Source: Cellvibrio sp. UBA7661 (lineage in GTDB: Bacteria; Pseudomonadota; Gammaproteobacteria; Pseudomonadales; Cellvibrionaceae). Taken from it: a stretch of DNA of 64,000 nucleotides. The notes below the pieces were generated by a model. It was not told the DNA's origin, ran no database searches, and saw nothing but the letters and a program-made list of their open reading frames with translations. Location: NCBI GenBank assembly GCA_002483365.1, contig DLHT01000015.1, positions 126,132 to 190,131 of the forward strand, given 5' to 3'. Both the position numbers and the translations under genes were made by a program. Below are positions 8,532 through 17,148 of this stretch, piece by piece. Every line of letters starts with the position of its first letter. The stretch's first letter is position 1.

Positions 8532-9329
8532 TTACCCCCACAATCCCAATATACCTTCGTAGGTTAATTTAATTCCCGCCAACAATAAAAAGCCGTAACT
8601 GACCCAGTAAAAAATACGGTCAGATACGCGATGATGCAGATAAACACCCAGCCATACCCCCAGCGGTGCCAATGGCAAAAGCATCAGCGACGTGAAAAAC
8701 GAGGCCTGTGTAATTTGCCCTAACCACACATAGGGAATTAACTTAATAAAATTAATGATGGCAAAAAATAAAATGGTTGTTCCGGCAAGCACAGATTTGG
8801 AAAGGTGTTGCGGCAATAAATAAATTGCCACCGGTGGCCCACCGGCGTGAGCGATGTAACTGACATAACCGGCAACACCCCCCCAAAACGTGCCAGCGAT
8901 TTTATTGGGTTTTTGTTCGCGCAATTGCTCCAGAAATTTTTTACCCCACAAATAATGAAGTACAAAATAAATTGACAACAAACCAATTAATAAACGAATC
9001 CAGTCGGCGTTGGTAATCTCAAATGTCAAGGCACCCGCAACAGTACCGAGCAACGCGCCAGGTAAAAGAATTTTTAAATTGAGCTTGTCCCAGGTTCCGC
9101 GAAAACTCCATAAACTGAATGCATCCATACTGCATAAAATCGGCAGCAGGATTGCCGCAGCAAGGCGCGGGTCAATCATTAATGCTAACAGGGGAACGGC
9201 CAGTGTGCCAAAGCCACCACCAAAGCCGCCTTTGGACATCCCCACCAATATTACGACAGGGATAGCAAGACAATAAAAGAGAGGGTCAGAAATCATGCCA
9301 GCCATCTTTGCGATAAAAGACGCTAGCAT
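8532..9329 (-). CDS. TSUP family (TauE/SafE-like) membrane permease
   Basis: The 265-residue polytopic inner-membrane protein has the TSUP hallmark GMSKGGFGGGFGTLAVPLLAL at about residues 30-50 (quoted here as the key GGFGGGFG core) and about eight hydrophobic helices. Family members export or import sulfur-containing or organic anions such as sulfite, sulfoacetate or taurine-derived compounds. The substrate cannot be read from sequence. The start is uncertain. ATG 9329 has no ribosome site, and ATG 9296 (beginning MISDP) fits the family N-terminus better. Confidence 0.85.
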   Translation of the reverse strand: MLASFIAKMAGMISDPLFYCLAIPVVILVGMSKGGFGGGFGTLAVPLLALMIDPRLAAAILLPILCSMDAFSLWSFRGTWDKLNLKILLPGALLGTVAGALTFEITNADWIRLLIGLLSIYFVLHYLWGKKFLEQLREQKPNKIAGTFWGGVAGYVSYIAHAGGPPVAIYLLPQHLSKSVLAGTTILFFAIINFIKLIPYVWLGQITQASFFTSLMLLPLAPLGVWLGVYLHHRVSDRIFYWVSYGFLLLAGIKLTYEGILGLWG

Positions 9330-9404
9330 GGCGAAGCGGAGGCAATTTATCCAGCGCTATCCTTGCGCAAGATAAATCTTTACGCACAGCGTATGTGCAA
9401 ATTG

Positions 9405-9926
9405 TTAGTGCAGTTCGACAGGATAGTAATCGTACTCACAGTAACCAGAGTTGTAATCGCAGATTTCAATGAACAAATAGACTTTTTGCGGGATCTGGTC
9501 GATTAACGGGTAAATATCGCGCTCTTGCGCTGCATTACCGCAGGACATAAAAAAGTCTGATGTGTACTCACAAATCAAATTGCCACTTTGGTCACATGAG
9601 CGCCCCGCTCCGCACCACTGTGAATGCACCACAATACTATTTTCAATCGTATTGCGATCATTGATCCGCACAGACACGCGATAATCCTCAAGGCTATCGA
9701 CATCCCAAAAAATTTCAAACAATCCATCGTAAAGATAGGGATCAAGAATGAGCGGAGGATGGTTAGGTGTTGCGGTATCGGTATCGTAACTATCGATAAT
9801 ATCAAACGCGCGCAACTCAGGGATGTAGTTTTCATGCGGATCATCGGCTGCAACTGTTTCGCTGCCGCAACCCGATAAAAAATTCACGCAAAATAGAATA
9901 CCAATAACAGGCAGCAATTTTTTCAT
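9405..9926 (-). CDS. lipoprotein of unknown function
   Basis: The 173-residue product has a lipoprotein signal (hydrophobic core followed by LSGC, lipidated Cys at residue 20). The mature part is acidic, with many Asp, Tyr and Cys residues. Paired cysteines in WCGAGRSCDQ, ICEYTSDFFMSCG and ICDYNSGYCEYDYY suggest several disulfides in a folded envelope protein. GGAG precedes the start. No family recognised and no functional neighbour. Confidence 0.7.
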   Translation of the reverse strand: MKKLLPVIGILFCVNFLSGCGSETVAADDPHENYIPELRAFDIIDSYDTDTATPNHPPLILDPYLYDGLFEIFWDVDSLEDYRVSVRINDRNTIENSIVVHSQWCGAGRSCDQSGNLICEYTSDFFMSCGNAAQERDIYPLIDQIPQKVYLFIEICDYNSGYCEYDYYPVELH

Positions 9927-10080
9927 AGCACAGCTCCGCGGGGGGAATATGGAGCTGATGCTATGACCGAAGCACTGAATAATGCCTGAATAAAAAACTA
10001 CGCGACTGCATTAACACAACACGACTAAAACAGCACGCAGTCGGATAAACATAGGTGCATAACCGATGCGCTGTTAGCGA

Positions 10081-10386
10081 TTAGTGGCGAAAATGCAACG
10101 CGGGTTTTAAATTGACAGAACCATCTTCCTCAAGCAACGCATGCTGGGTAGATTCGGCATTGGCAACCACCACAACCGGTTGCATAAACAGCGGCCGCCG
10201 CACAAACCATAAATGCCAACCAAAACTTTCCAGACTGTGCAGCGCGAGCAATTGGGATTCATTCAAATAGCGTCCTATATCGATAGGCACTGCTTTTTGG
10301 CCTCCGCGCCGATCATCTACAACATGCTGTAAACGCTCTGCTAAGGTGGTTTTCAGTGAAGACTTGGATGGGCTTAACTCCGGCAT
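10081..10386 (-). CDS. conserved hypothetical cytoplasmic protein (101 aa)
   Basis: The 101-residue protein has no signal peptide or membrane helix. A conserved-looking block runs from DRRGGQKAVPIDIGRYLN to a tryptophan-rich segment (FGWHLWFVRRP) and ends PALHFRH. The start has GGGAG upstream. It is divergent from a DUF4440-like secreted protein, and the shared 274-bp promoter region holds two CRP-like palindromes. I do not recognise the family, and catabolite or redox-type regulation is only inferred from those sites. Confidence 0.6.
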   Translation of the reverse strand: MPELSPSKSSLKTTLAERLQHVVDDRRGGQKAVPIDIGRYLNESQLLALHSLESFGWHLWFVRRPLFMQPVVVVANAESTQHALLEEDGSVNLKPALHFRH

Positions 10387-10457
10387 AGTGCAACTCCCTT
10401 ATTTGTTACTGTTTGCTACTGCCTACTTATACCGCCAGTGGCATCAATCACAACATA

Positions 10458-10473
10458 TGTGATCAACCTCACA
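10458..10473. promoter_or_regulatory. CRP/Vfr-like binding site
   Basis: TGTGATCAACCTCACA is an exact match to the TGTGA-N6-TCACA core recognised by CRP-family activators. It lies 72 bp upstream of the leftward gene start (10386) and about 190 bp upstream of the rightward one (10661). No crp/vfr gene is in the window, so the regulator is inferred. Confidence 0.6.
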
Positions 10474-10480
10474 TCAGTGT

Positions 10481-10496
10481 CGTGATAATTATCACG
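10481..10496. promoter_or_regulatory. second CRP/FNR-family-like palindrome
   Basis: CGTGATAATTATCACG is a perfect 16-bp palindrome sharing the GTGA-N6-TCAC core with the site at 10458. Its centre is 23 bp away, about two helical turns. It could be a second CRP/Vfr site or an FNR/Anr-like site (GTGAT-N4-ATCAC). A third dyad, GTTGGA-ATA-TCCAAC, follows at 10512-10526. Confidence 0.5.
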
Positions 10497-10660
10497 CTTG
10501 TCAAAAACCGTGTTGGAATATCCAACCAGCCCATAAGCATGCTTTTACATAATTGCAACGCCCATAACGCCATAAGAGCCGCTAGAATCAACACCTATAA
10601 CAAGCATAATCACTCGGTCACCCAATCACTTTACTGCACGGTTTTTATAGGAGTTTTTAT

Positions 10661-11131
10661 ATGAGTTTCAATAATTTAGCCAAGCGCCTTGTGGCCTGGA
10701 CACTTTTCATCAGCAGCGTTTGCGGCACGGCTGTGGCGATGGCTGATGCAAGCGATTCCCAACAGGTTGCACAAAAAGTTGAAGCCCTGCGCCAAGCCAT
10801 GATTGACGGCGACGGGAAAGCCTTGCGCAACTTGTCCGCCCCGCAGCTCAGCTACGGCCACTCAAGCGGAGTCATGGAGGACCAAGAGGCGTTTATTGAA
10901 AAAATCAGCAGCGGTAAATCCGACTTTGTCACCATAGATTTAACCAACCAGACCATCCGCATTTCAGGAGATACCGCACTGGTGCGCCATGACCTGAAAG
11001 CCGACATCAAAGACGGCGGCGTACCAAACACCATTCATTTAGGCATTTTGTTGGTATGGCAAAAGCAATCCGGCGACTGGAAACTGCTCGCCCGTCAGGC
11101 ATTCAAATATCCACCGCAGGTAACACCATAA
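10661..11131 (+). CDS. exported nuclear-transport-factor-2-like (DUF4440) protein
   Basis: The 156-residue product has a signal peptide (about residues 1-28, ending AMA). A compact cone-fold domain of the SnoaL/DUF4440 type follows (about residues 35-150). The early helix VEALRQAMIDGDGKAL, the following LSYGHSSG and the late WKLLARQAFKY are typical. Proteins of this fold are often small-molecule binders or isomerases, and no catalytic residue can be assigned. AGGAG precedes the ATG. The GST-family gene begins 18 bp downstream on the same strand, so the two are probably co-transcribed. CRP-like dyads lie upstream. Confidence 0.78.
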   Translation: MSFNNLAKRLVAWTLFISSVCGTAVAMADASDSQQVAQKVEALRQAMIDGDGKALRNLSAPQLSYGHSSGVMEDQEAFIEKISSGKSDFVTIDLTNQTIRISGDTALVRHDLKADIKDGGVPNTIHLGILLVWQKQSGDWKLLARQAFKYPPQVTP

Positions 11132-11149
11132 TTATCCGGAGAACACCTC

Positions 11150-11710
11150 ATGAAGCTGTACGGAAGCTATACATCACCTTTTGTGCGCCACGTGCGCATA
11201 GTCCTGCTGGAAACCGGTTTGGATTGCGAGTTTATTGAAACAGACCAAACCGGCAGTGCTGCACAATCGCCCACACAGCGCGTTCCGTTTTTACAGGATG
11301 GCGATATTTTTTTAACGGACTCTGCATCGATTATTAAATACCTGCGCGAGCAGGTTGGCCAAGATTATTGCAAAACAGCCAAAGAATTGGATGAGCTGTG
11401 TTTGGTAAGTACGCTGATGGATGCCACCGTGAATTTATTTTTTATCAAACGCGATGGCGTTGATATTAGCGGGATTCCTTATTTACAGCGGCAAGCGGCA
11501 CGCATTCACACAACACTGAAAGAATTGAACCAATTGCCGCTACCCGATTCAGCGCCCTACACCGATGCGCACATACGCCTGGCTTGTTTTATTGGCTGGG
11601 CAAAATTGCGCAGCCAGGTAGATTTTTCGGCTTACCCCGCACTGGAAAAATTCTATACAAAGGCAAACCAACACCCACATTTTCAGGCCACACAACCACC
11701 ACAAAGTTAA
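11150..11710 (+). CDS. glutathione S-transferase family protein
   Basis: The 186-residue protein has a thioredoxin-like N-terminal half starting MKLYGSYTSPFVRHVRI, where the Ser/Tyr near residue 6-9 could activate glutathione. It continues to the cis-proline motif RVPFL (about 45) and the glutathione-binding DSAS (about 60). An all-helical C-terminal half follows. At 186 residues it is somewhat shorter than the usual 200-220 GST. Function is probably detoxification or redox, with unknown substrate. GGAGA precedes the start, and the gene ends before a strong terminator. Confidence 0.85.
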   Translation: MKLYGSYTSPFVRHVRIVLLETGLDCEFIETDQTGSAAQSPTQRVPFLQDGDIFLTDSASIIKYLREQVGQDYCKTAKELDELCLVSTLMDATVNLFFIKRDGVDISGIPYLQRQAARIHTTLKELNQLPLPDSAPYTDAHIRLACFIGWAKLRSQVDFSAYPALEKFYTKANQHPHFQATQPPQS

Positions 11711-11731
11711 CAACAAAAAACAGAGTGTCAT

Positions 11732-11772
11732 AAAAAAAGCGCAGACATTTTATGATGTCTGCGCTTTTTTTT
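11732..11772. terminator. bidirectional rho-independent terminator
   Basis: The stem AGCGCAGACAT/ATGTCTGCGCT with a 6-base loop is flanked by A-run and T-run of 7-8 bases. It therefore terminates the rightward GST transcript and can also terminate transcripts from the right. It lies 90 bp before the end of the leftward ABC operon. Confidence 0.9.
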
Positions 11773-11861
11773 GCCATGTTTTTAAAGTTATGTTTTTAAA
11801 GGTATTTTTTAGCGGTATGTTGTACCGGCTTATTAATCAGGCGCTGTATTTAAAGACCGGA

Positions 11862-13055
11862 TTAAATACCGTAAACAATTTTCGGCTTTCGCAATTGGCT
11901 TGCCGTGTAATACAAAAATAGTATCGCCAGCATAACTGCCACAATCCAGGCTTGGAAAAAATGGAGTGGCAATACATCACCACCCAAAAGCAAATCCTTG
12001 ACCAACACCTGCTGGCTTAACACCGGCACCCAGCGGAACCATTCTTCATACGCACTTGGGTTAAACATTGTATAAAACAGTGGCACCATCGGAAGAAATA
12101 CCATTAACCCCATATAAGTCTGGGCATCTTTAAAATTACGTGCAAACAGTGAAATCACAAATTGCAGCGAGGTTGCCAGCAGCGCGACCGATATCAACAC
12201 CACATACACACCAGTGAGATCAGCTGCAGACACATCAACGCGCAAGCCCAGCTCTTTAAATGGAACGTAAGCAAACGCCACAGCAAGCAATACAATTTCT
12301 ACCAGTAATACTGTCAAGGTCAGTGAAAAACTGGTGAACCATTTGCCGATTGCCAATGCAGCAGAGGATGCCGGTGTGATCAGCAATGATTCTAACGAGC
12401 GCCGCTCGCGCTCACCCGCGGTCATATCTGCACTGAAACCGACACTGGAAATAAATGCCGTGAGAATTAACAACATGGGCAAACTGGCCATCACGAAAAA
12501 GCCCATCTTTTCATCGCTGGCAATATTGAGATCGCGGATATACACCGGATTGGTAATGCCCGGTGAAATACCGCGCGATAACAGCCGCAAACTGCCCATG
12601 CGTGCATTCCAACTCCAGATTTGCTGCCGCACAAAATGCAAACTGCCCTGTAATTTGCTGTTGGTTGCATCGAACACCAATGCCAACTCAATCGATTCAC
12701 CGGTTGCAAATTTTTCACGTGCATCGCTTGGAATAATCAACGCATAACCTAAATCGCCGCGCTCAACTTGTTGGTAGGCATCATCATCCACTGCATCTAC
12801 TTTGACACCACGCTCTTGCAGCCAGCCGATGAGTGGAGGCAAAAATTCTGCACCGACTACAGCCAATTTAATCGGCTCACTGGTCGTGGCACGCGATTGG
12901 TTTGACATATGGATAATAAATAATGATGACGCAACAAAAACACCCACAAAGTACACCGGCATTAACAGCGCCATACGCAAACTTTTGCTATCGCGCAGTG
13001 CATCGCGCCATTCTTTGTGCAACACGATCCGCATATTCATAAACCATTCACGCAT
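11862..13055 (-). CDS. ABC-2 type permease (NatB-like)
   Basis: The 397-residue membrane protein has an N-terminal helix (about residues 25-45), a large periplasmic domain (about 50-165) and a cluster of five C-terminal helices (about 175-390). This is the layout of NatB/ABC-2 exporter permeases. The conserved ERERRSLESLLITPAS cytoplasmic segment is present. It should pair with the ATPase encoded immediately upstream and export an ion, drug or lipid. The start at 13055 overlaps the ATPase stop by 8 bp and has GAGGAA 7 nt upstream. A further upstream start is possible but unlikely. It is the last gene of the operon. Confidence 0.88.
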   Translation of the reverse strand: MREWFMNMRIVLHKEWRDALRDSKSLRMALLMPVYFVGVFVASSLFIIHMSNQSRATTSEPIKLAVVGAEFLPPLIGWLQERGVKVDAVDDDAYQQVERGDLGYALIIPSDAREKFATGESIELALVFDATNSKLQGSLHFVRQQIWSWNARMGSLRLLSRGISPGITNPVYIRDLNIASDEKMGFFVMASLPMLLILTAFISSVGFSADMTAGERERRSLESLLITPASSAALAIGKWFTSFSLTLTVLLVEIVLLAVAFAYVPFKELGLRVDVSAADLTGVYVVLISVALLATSLQFVISLFARNFKDAQTYMGLMVFLPMVPLFYTMFNPSAYEEWFRWVPVLSQQVLVKDLLLGGDVLPLHFFQAWIVAVMLAILFLYYTASQLRKPKIVYGI

Positions 13056-13842
13056 GGGAATATTCCTCTTCCGGCTGCACCAGATTGACAAATGCTTCTT
13101 CTAATTGATGGGATTTTCCTGCTTCCAATATTTCAGCCAATGAACCATCGGCAAGAATTTTTCCGCGCGCAATCACAATAATACGGTCGCACAAGCCACT
13201 GACTTCATGCATCAAGTGGCTGGAAAAAATCACACACCGCCCTTGCTGTTTTAATTCATGTAACAAGCGCCGCACCGCGCGGGTGGTAATCACATCCAAA
13301 CCATTGGTGGGCTCATCCAATAAAATATGTTGTGGCTGGTGCACAATCGCGCGCGCTAATGCGGTTTTCATTCGCTCACCCAATGAAAATCCTTCCGCGC
13401 GCCTATCCGCGATAGACTCCATTCCCAACAATGCAATTAACTGGTCAATCGCCTGCTCCAATGATTGACCTGTCATACCCTGCAATTCACCAAAGTAGCG
13501 AATGTTTTCGCGCGCGGTTAAACGCTTATACAATCCGGTATCGTCCGGTAGCACACCTAATTGCTGGCGCGCCGCATTGGCGTTATCGCTCACCCGAAAA
13601 TGATTCACCCATACATCGCCCGCACTGGGCTGCAACAAACCGTAAATCAAACGCATCAGTGTCGATTTACCTGCACCGTTCAAACCCAAAAGGCCGGTAA
13701 TTTCACCATCGCGCAACGTAAAACTGACATCATCCAATGCCGTAATCACATCGGGTTGATGCGATTTTTTAAAACCCGGCAATTGAAAAGCCGATGCTTT
13801 TTTTGCTGCAAAATGTTTACTGAGATGCTCAACACGGATCAT
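13048..13842 (-). CDS. ABC transporter ATP-binding protein (NatA-like)
   Basis: The 264-residue ATPase has Walker A GLNGAGKST (53-61), Walker B ILLDEPTNGLD and the switch histidine in SSH. The signature motif is degenerate (SLGER instead of LSGGQ), as is common in NatA-type exporters. About 20 extra residues (11-30) precede the usual first strand. It overlaps the upstream hydrolase by ATGA and the downstream permease by 8 bp, so the three are translationally coupled. It powers the permease at 11862-13055. Confidence 0.92.
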   Translation of the reverse strand: MIRVEHLSKHFAAKKASAFQLPGFKKSHQPDVITALDDVSFTLRDGEITGLLGLNGAGKSTLMRLIYGLLQPSAGDVWVNHFRVSDNANAARQQLGVLPDDTGLYKRLTARENIRYFGELQGMTGQSLEQAIDQLIALLGMESIADRRAEGFSLGERMKTALARAIVHQPQHILLDEPTNGLDVITTRAVRRLLHELKQQGRCVIFSSHLMHEVSGLCDRIIVIARGKILADGSLAEILEAGKSHQLEEAFVNLVQPEEEYSHA

Positions 13843-15377
13843 GGTTGTTCACTCCCTGTAGATGACGAGCTGGCTGATTTTTTCTGGTTAGCACCCAACA
13901 CCAGCGGCAGTGGTTTGATATGGCTGACACATTCGCTGTTAATTCCTTCCATGGAGGCGCGCTCAATAAACTGTGCAATCAATTGCGGAATGCAACCTTC
14001 AGTAGAAATAGAATGGTTGCCACCGCTCGCCGTCAGCAACAGCGCATTGGGAAGATGCTCAGCAACCGCTTTTGCCCAGGACTCCGGCGTAACCGGATCA
14101 TGCTTGCCAGACAATAACAGCGCAGGTGCTTCACTTTTTATCGGCGCCCAATAATCGGCAGGCAAGGTGGCTTTGGGCCAAAACTCACAAATCGCCTGCA
14201 TGTCTTTTACAAAGTGCATCCCAAAAAATGGGGTGCTCTGGGCAATATCGTCAGCGGATATTTGCGGCCAGTCTTCGTTACAAATCACGCTGTAGCGCAT
14301 ACCTTCCATGATATTCATTTGCTGCATTTGCTCATTCGCCAATGCCGAAAGTGCAGCCAGTAAACGATAATCTTTTTGTTCGGCATAACTGATCGCACGT
14401 GGCAGCAATACGGTCAGGTCGCGCGAATATAGCGACATAAATAACAGTGATGAAAATGTGCGCGGGGATAGCATCAGGGTTTCGGTTTGTTGATTGCGCG
14501 GATGCTCATACGAAATCGATAGAGCGCCTGCATCAGCTTGTGTGGATTGCAAATACTGAAAAACGGATTCTGCTTTTTGCACGATATTGCCAAATTCAGT
14601 TGCGCAATCCGGCTGCGCAAGGCACTCATCATTCACCGCCTGTAAAGCCAGCATGGTGTCGCGCGCAAAATATTTCGGCAGCGCAATACTGACCGGTGCA
14701 ACACCATCCAGAATTAGCGTGCGAGTGTGCTGCGGATAACGACGCGAGTACTCTAATGCGACGCGCGTTCCATAAGAACCGCCCCAGAGATTGATACTCG
14801 TGTAACCCAATGCCTTGCGCACCAAATCCAGATCCTGCGCTGCATAAGGCGTGGTATAAAAACCGCTGCTCCCCGCGTATTTTTCAGCACAGTTTTTTAA
14901 CAAGCTGAGATATTTTTGATGTTGTTCTGACTCGGGCAAGAGTTGGTCATCTGTACTTAATGATTCGCAGCGCAATGGATTGGATTTACCCGTGCCGCGT
15001 TGATCGACAAATACCAGATCGCGATTTTTACGTACATCGGCAAAAAATCCGTGAATTTGGTTCGCCATATCAATCGATGAACCACCGGGGCCGCCCTGAA
15101 TTAAAAACAATGGATCGGTATTGGGCACCGGGCTGATTGCCGGTAAGCGCAGAACCGATAATTGAATATCGGCGCTCGCAGGGTCATCCGGATTTTCTTT
15201 AACGGATAATTCACCGCACTCGGCACCAAATACCAAAGGCGGCTTTCCAGTTTCCACAAAACCGGGGCAGAGCTTCATAAAATCAGCTTTACCGGCTTCA
15301 TGTTCTGGCGTAGGGCTGCAACCATAAAGTGTTGTCAGTAGCAGCAAGGCCGCAGAGCCAAACCTGTTTATATTCAT
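13839..15377 (-). CDS. alpha/beta hydrolase lipoprotein, TAP-like (tripeptidyl aminopeptidase family)
   Basis: The 512-residue product has a lipoprotein signal (LYGC, Cys at residue 20). An alpha/beta-hydrolase fold follows, with oxyanion motif QGGPGGSS, the VDQRGTGKS block and the nucleophile elbow GGSYGT near residue 200. The C-terminal TAP-like region carries the acid (GKHDPVTP) and histidine (GGNHS). The family cleaves short peptides or esters from the N-terminus. Here it would work in the periplasm, tethered to a membrane. It lies inside an ABC exporter operon, overlapping natA by 4 bp, which suggests processing of an exported or imported peptide. That link is inference. Confidence 0.85.
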   Translation of the reverse strand: MNINRFGSAALLLLTTLYGCSPTPEHEAGKADFMKLCPGFVETGKPPLVFGAECGELSVKENPDDPASADIQLSVLRLPAISPVPNTDPLFLIQGGPGGSSIDMANQIHGFFADVRKNRDLVFVDQRGTGKSNPLRCESLSTDDQLLPESEQHQKYLSLLKNCAEKYAGSSGFYTTPYAAQDLDLVRKALGYTSINLWGGSYGTRVALEYSRRYPQHTRTLILDGVAPVSIALPKYFARDTMLALQAVNDECLAQPDCATEFGNIVQKAESVFQYLQSTQADAGALSISYEHPRNQQTETLMLSPRTFSSLLFMSLYSRDLTVLLPRAISYAEQKDYRLLAALSALANEQMQQMNIMEGMRYSVICNEDWPQISADDIAQSTPFFGMHFVKDMQAICEFWPKATLPADYWAPIKSEAPALLLSGKHDPVTPESWAKAVAEHLPNALLLTASGGNHSISTEGCIPQLIAQFIERASMEGINSECVSHIKPLPLVLGANQKKSASSSSTGSEQP

Positions 15378-15403
15378 TCGTTAAGTCCCTATGAAATGGT
15401 GAA

Positions 15404-15778
15404 TTATTTTTTCGTTAATTGTTCACGCAGACTGGCAAGCAAAACTTTATCGGAAATTTCCAATTGCTTCGCAACCAAAACCAATTGTTCGATATGCGGT
15501 TGCAAATGCTGCAAGCGGGCATACTCTGAATTGGCACTGTGTTGTTGTGCGGCAACTTGCATAGGCTTGCCGCGCTGACGAACCAATATCCCTTCCAATT
15601 CCAATTGGCTGTAGGCTTTGGAAATGGTCATGGGATTTACTGCATGTTCAACAGCAAGATCGCGCACCGAAGGCAATTCATCGCCTGCTTTTAATTGGCC
15701 ACCAGCAACCATACGCCGAATTTGCTCTACCAGCTGGCGATAAATAGGAATGCCGGATTGGGGATTAAGGGTAAACAT
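15404..15778 (-). CDS. GntR-family transcriptional regulator, YtrA subfamily
   Basis: The 124-residue protein has an N-terminal winged helix-turn-helix (about residues 10-75, with LPSVRDLAVEHAVNPMTISKAY as its recognition region). Only a short helical tail of about 50 residues follows, instead of a ligand-binding domain, which defines the YtrA subgroup. Such repressors usually control the ABC operon that encodes them. The start overlaps the upstream permease stop by one base (TAATG on the minus strand). The obvious operator candidate is the 50-bp inverted repeat at 18030-18079 before the first gene of the operon. Confidence 0.92.
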   Translation of the reverse strand: MFTLNPQSGIPIYRQLVEQIRRMVAGGQLKAGDELPSVRDLAVEHAVNPMTISKAYSQLELEGILVRQRGKPMQVAAQQHSANSEYARLQHLQPHIEQLVLVAKQLEISDKVLLASLREQLTKK

Positions 15779-17148
15779 TAATTTTTCACCCGATAAAAGC
15801 TAATACGACTCCACACACGCAGAGCCCAGTAACGCATACCTACCAACAATATCAACATCGCCAGGATCAGCAACCAATTGTTTTGCAATTCTGCACCAGC
15901 GGCGGGCTGCCAAAACAAGCTCAACGAGGTCAACAGCAATATAAATAGAATAATCATAATGCCCGAAAGCCACCCCAACCAATTCAGGCTGGCAGTTGTT
16001 TTGTAGTAAATAATCCAGCCAAGATAAAATAATGGCGCGGCGAATAAACCGCTGATTACCACTATGTTGGCTAGAAAATACAGCGATAAGGCATTACCGA
16101 ACATAAAATTTATGCCCACAATAATGCACAGCATGGTTCCATAAGCAACGCCCACATGCTGAAAATATTGTTTTTCGACATAGTAAAAAAGACGCGTGCG
16201 CGAACCACCAAAATAAATCCAGACGCGATTCAGATTGCGATAAATCAGCACTTGAAATTGCACATTACGCATTGCCATAAATGTAAAAATAATGACCGGA
16301 GCCATCTTTAGAAAAAATGCCTCGGTCATGCCGCGCAGTAAAAATGAACACAGCAGTACCATTAACAATAACGCTATAACTTGACCCAACTCGTATTTTA
16401 ACTGCGCTTTTAATCCATCAGATGTACCCAGCAATAACGTCCCGCACAAGCTCTTCGGTGTGGATGACACCCAATAATTAAATGCTTGCACCACGCCCAC
16501 TTTTTGCTCCTGCATTTCACGCATTTTTGCAGGCGATAGCGTCATATAGTTAACAAGGTATTTCTCGGGAATCCATCGGCACCACCACCAATACAGCGCG
16601 CCCCACACAAGCAACCCCACTGCAATGCAGACAAGGGCATTAATCTGTACCAACTGCTCTACCGCGAAATACAGCAGCCAAATAGAGGCAAAAATAAATG
16701 GCTGGAACCCCTGAAAATAAACGCTGGTTATCAGCATTGCAGCAGCAATTACCGCCACCAGAGTCAGTGCAATAGCCATGCTGGTTAAAAATGGATATCC
16801 ATTTGGTTTAAAAGAAAACAACAGCGCAGAGGTTAATGCAATCAGGCTATACAGCGAAAATAGGATGCAAAATGTTTTGCTGCGCAGACCGGGAATCCAT
16901 GACAGCTGTTTGCTGCTGACCAGCGACAACATTTGCGGCGGCACCATCACACCAATAAGAATACTGATCACAACAAGCGCTCCGCTGCCAATCATCAATA
17001 CAATCGGCTGGTCAAACCACCATAGCAGTAAGCCGCCCAGCACCAGCAGCCCCATAAAACCGATAGTCATCCAGCGCGTTGCGCGCAACGGGAACATGAG
17101 CGTTCGTATCAGCTGCCAATATTGTTGCAATACCAAAGGCGCACTCAT
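15778..17148 (-). CDS. multi-pass ABC transporter membrane subunit
   Basis: The 456-residue protein has about ten to twelve hydrophobic helices and few charged segments, with no signal peptide. It overlaps the upstream ATPase by ATGA and the downstream GntR gene by one base, so it is almost certainly the permease for that ATPase. Sequence similarity to a named ABC-2 family is not obvious to me. The assignment rests on topology and position. The substrate is unknown, and YtrA-regulated transporters in other bacteria are often linked to cell-envelope stress or peptide antibiotics. Confidence 0.75.
   Translation of the reverse strand: MSAPLVLQQYWQLIRTLMFPLRATRWMTIGFMGLLVLGGLLLWWFDQPIVLMIGSGALVVISILIGVMVPPQMLSLVSSKQLSWIPGLRSKTFCILFSLYSLIALTSALLFSFKPNGYPFLTSMAIALTLVAVIAAAMLITSVYFQGFQPFIFASIWLLYFAVEQLVQINALVCIAVGLLVWGALYWWWCRWIPEKYLVNYMTLSPAKMREMQEQKVGVVQAFNYWVSSTPKSLCGTLLLGTSDGLKAQLKYELGQVIALLLMVLLCSFLLRGMTEAFFLKMAPVIIFTFMAMRNVQFQVLIYRNLNRVWIYFGGSRTRLFYYVEKQYFQHVGVAYGTMLCIIVGINFMFGNALSLYFLANIVVISGLFAAPLFYLGWIIYYKTTASLNWLGWLSGIMIILFILLLTSLSLFWQPAAGAELQNNWLLILAMLILLVGMRYWALRVWSRISFYRVKN

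Noticed and set aside
10512..10526. GTTGGA-ATA-TCCAAC as a stand-alone operator feature
   Set aside because: Six-base arms are too short to claim alone; it is reported only as part of the dyad cluster.
13561..14154. 197-codon plus-strand frame opposite the ABC/hydrolase genes
   Set aside because: It is a shadow of two well-supported overlapping minus-strand genes.
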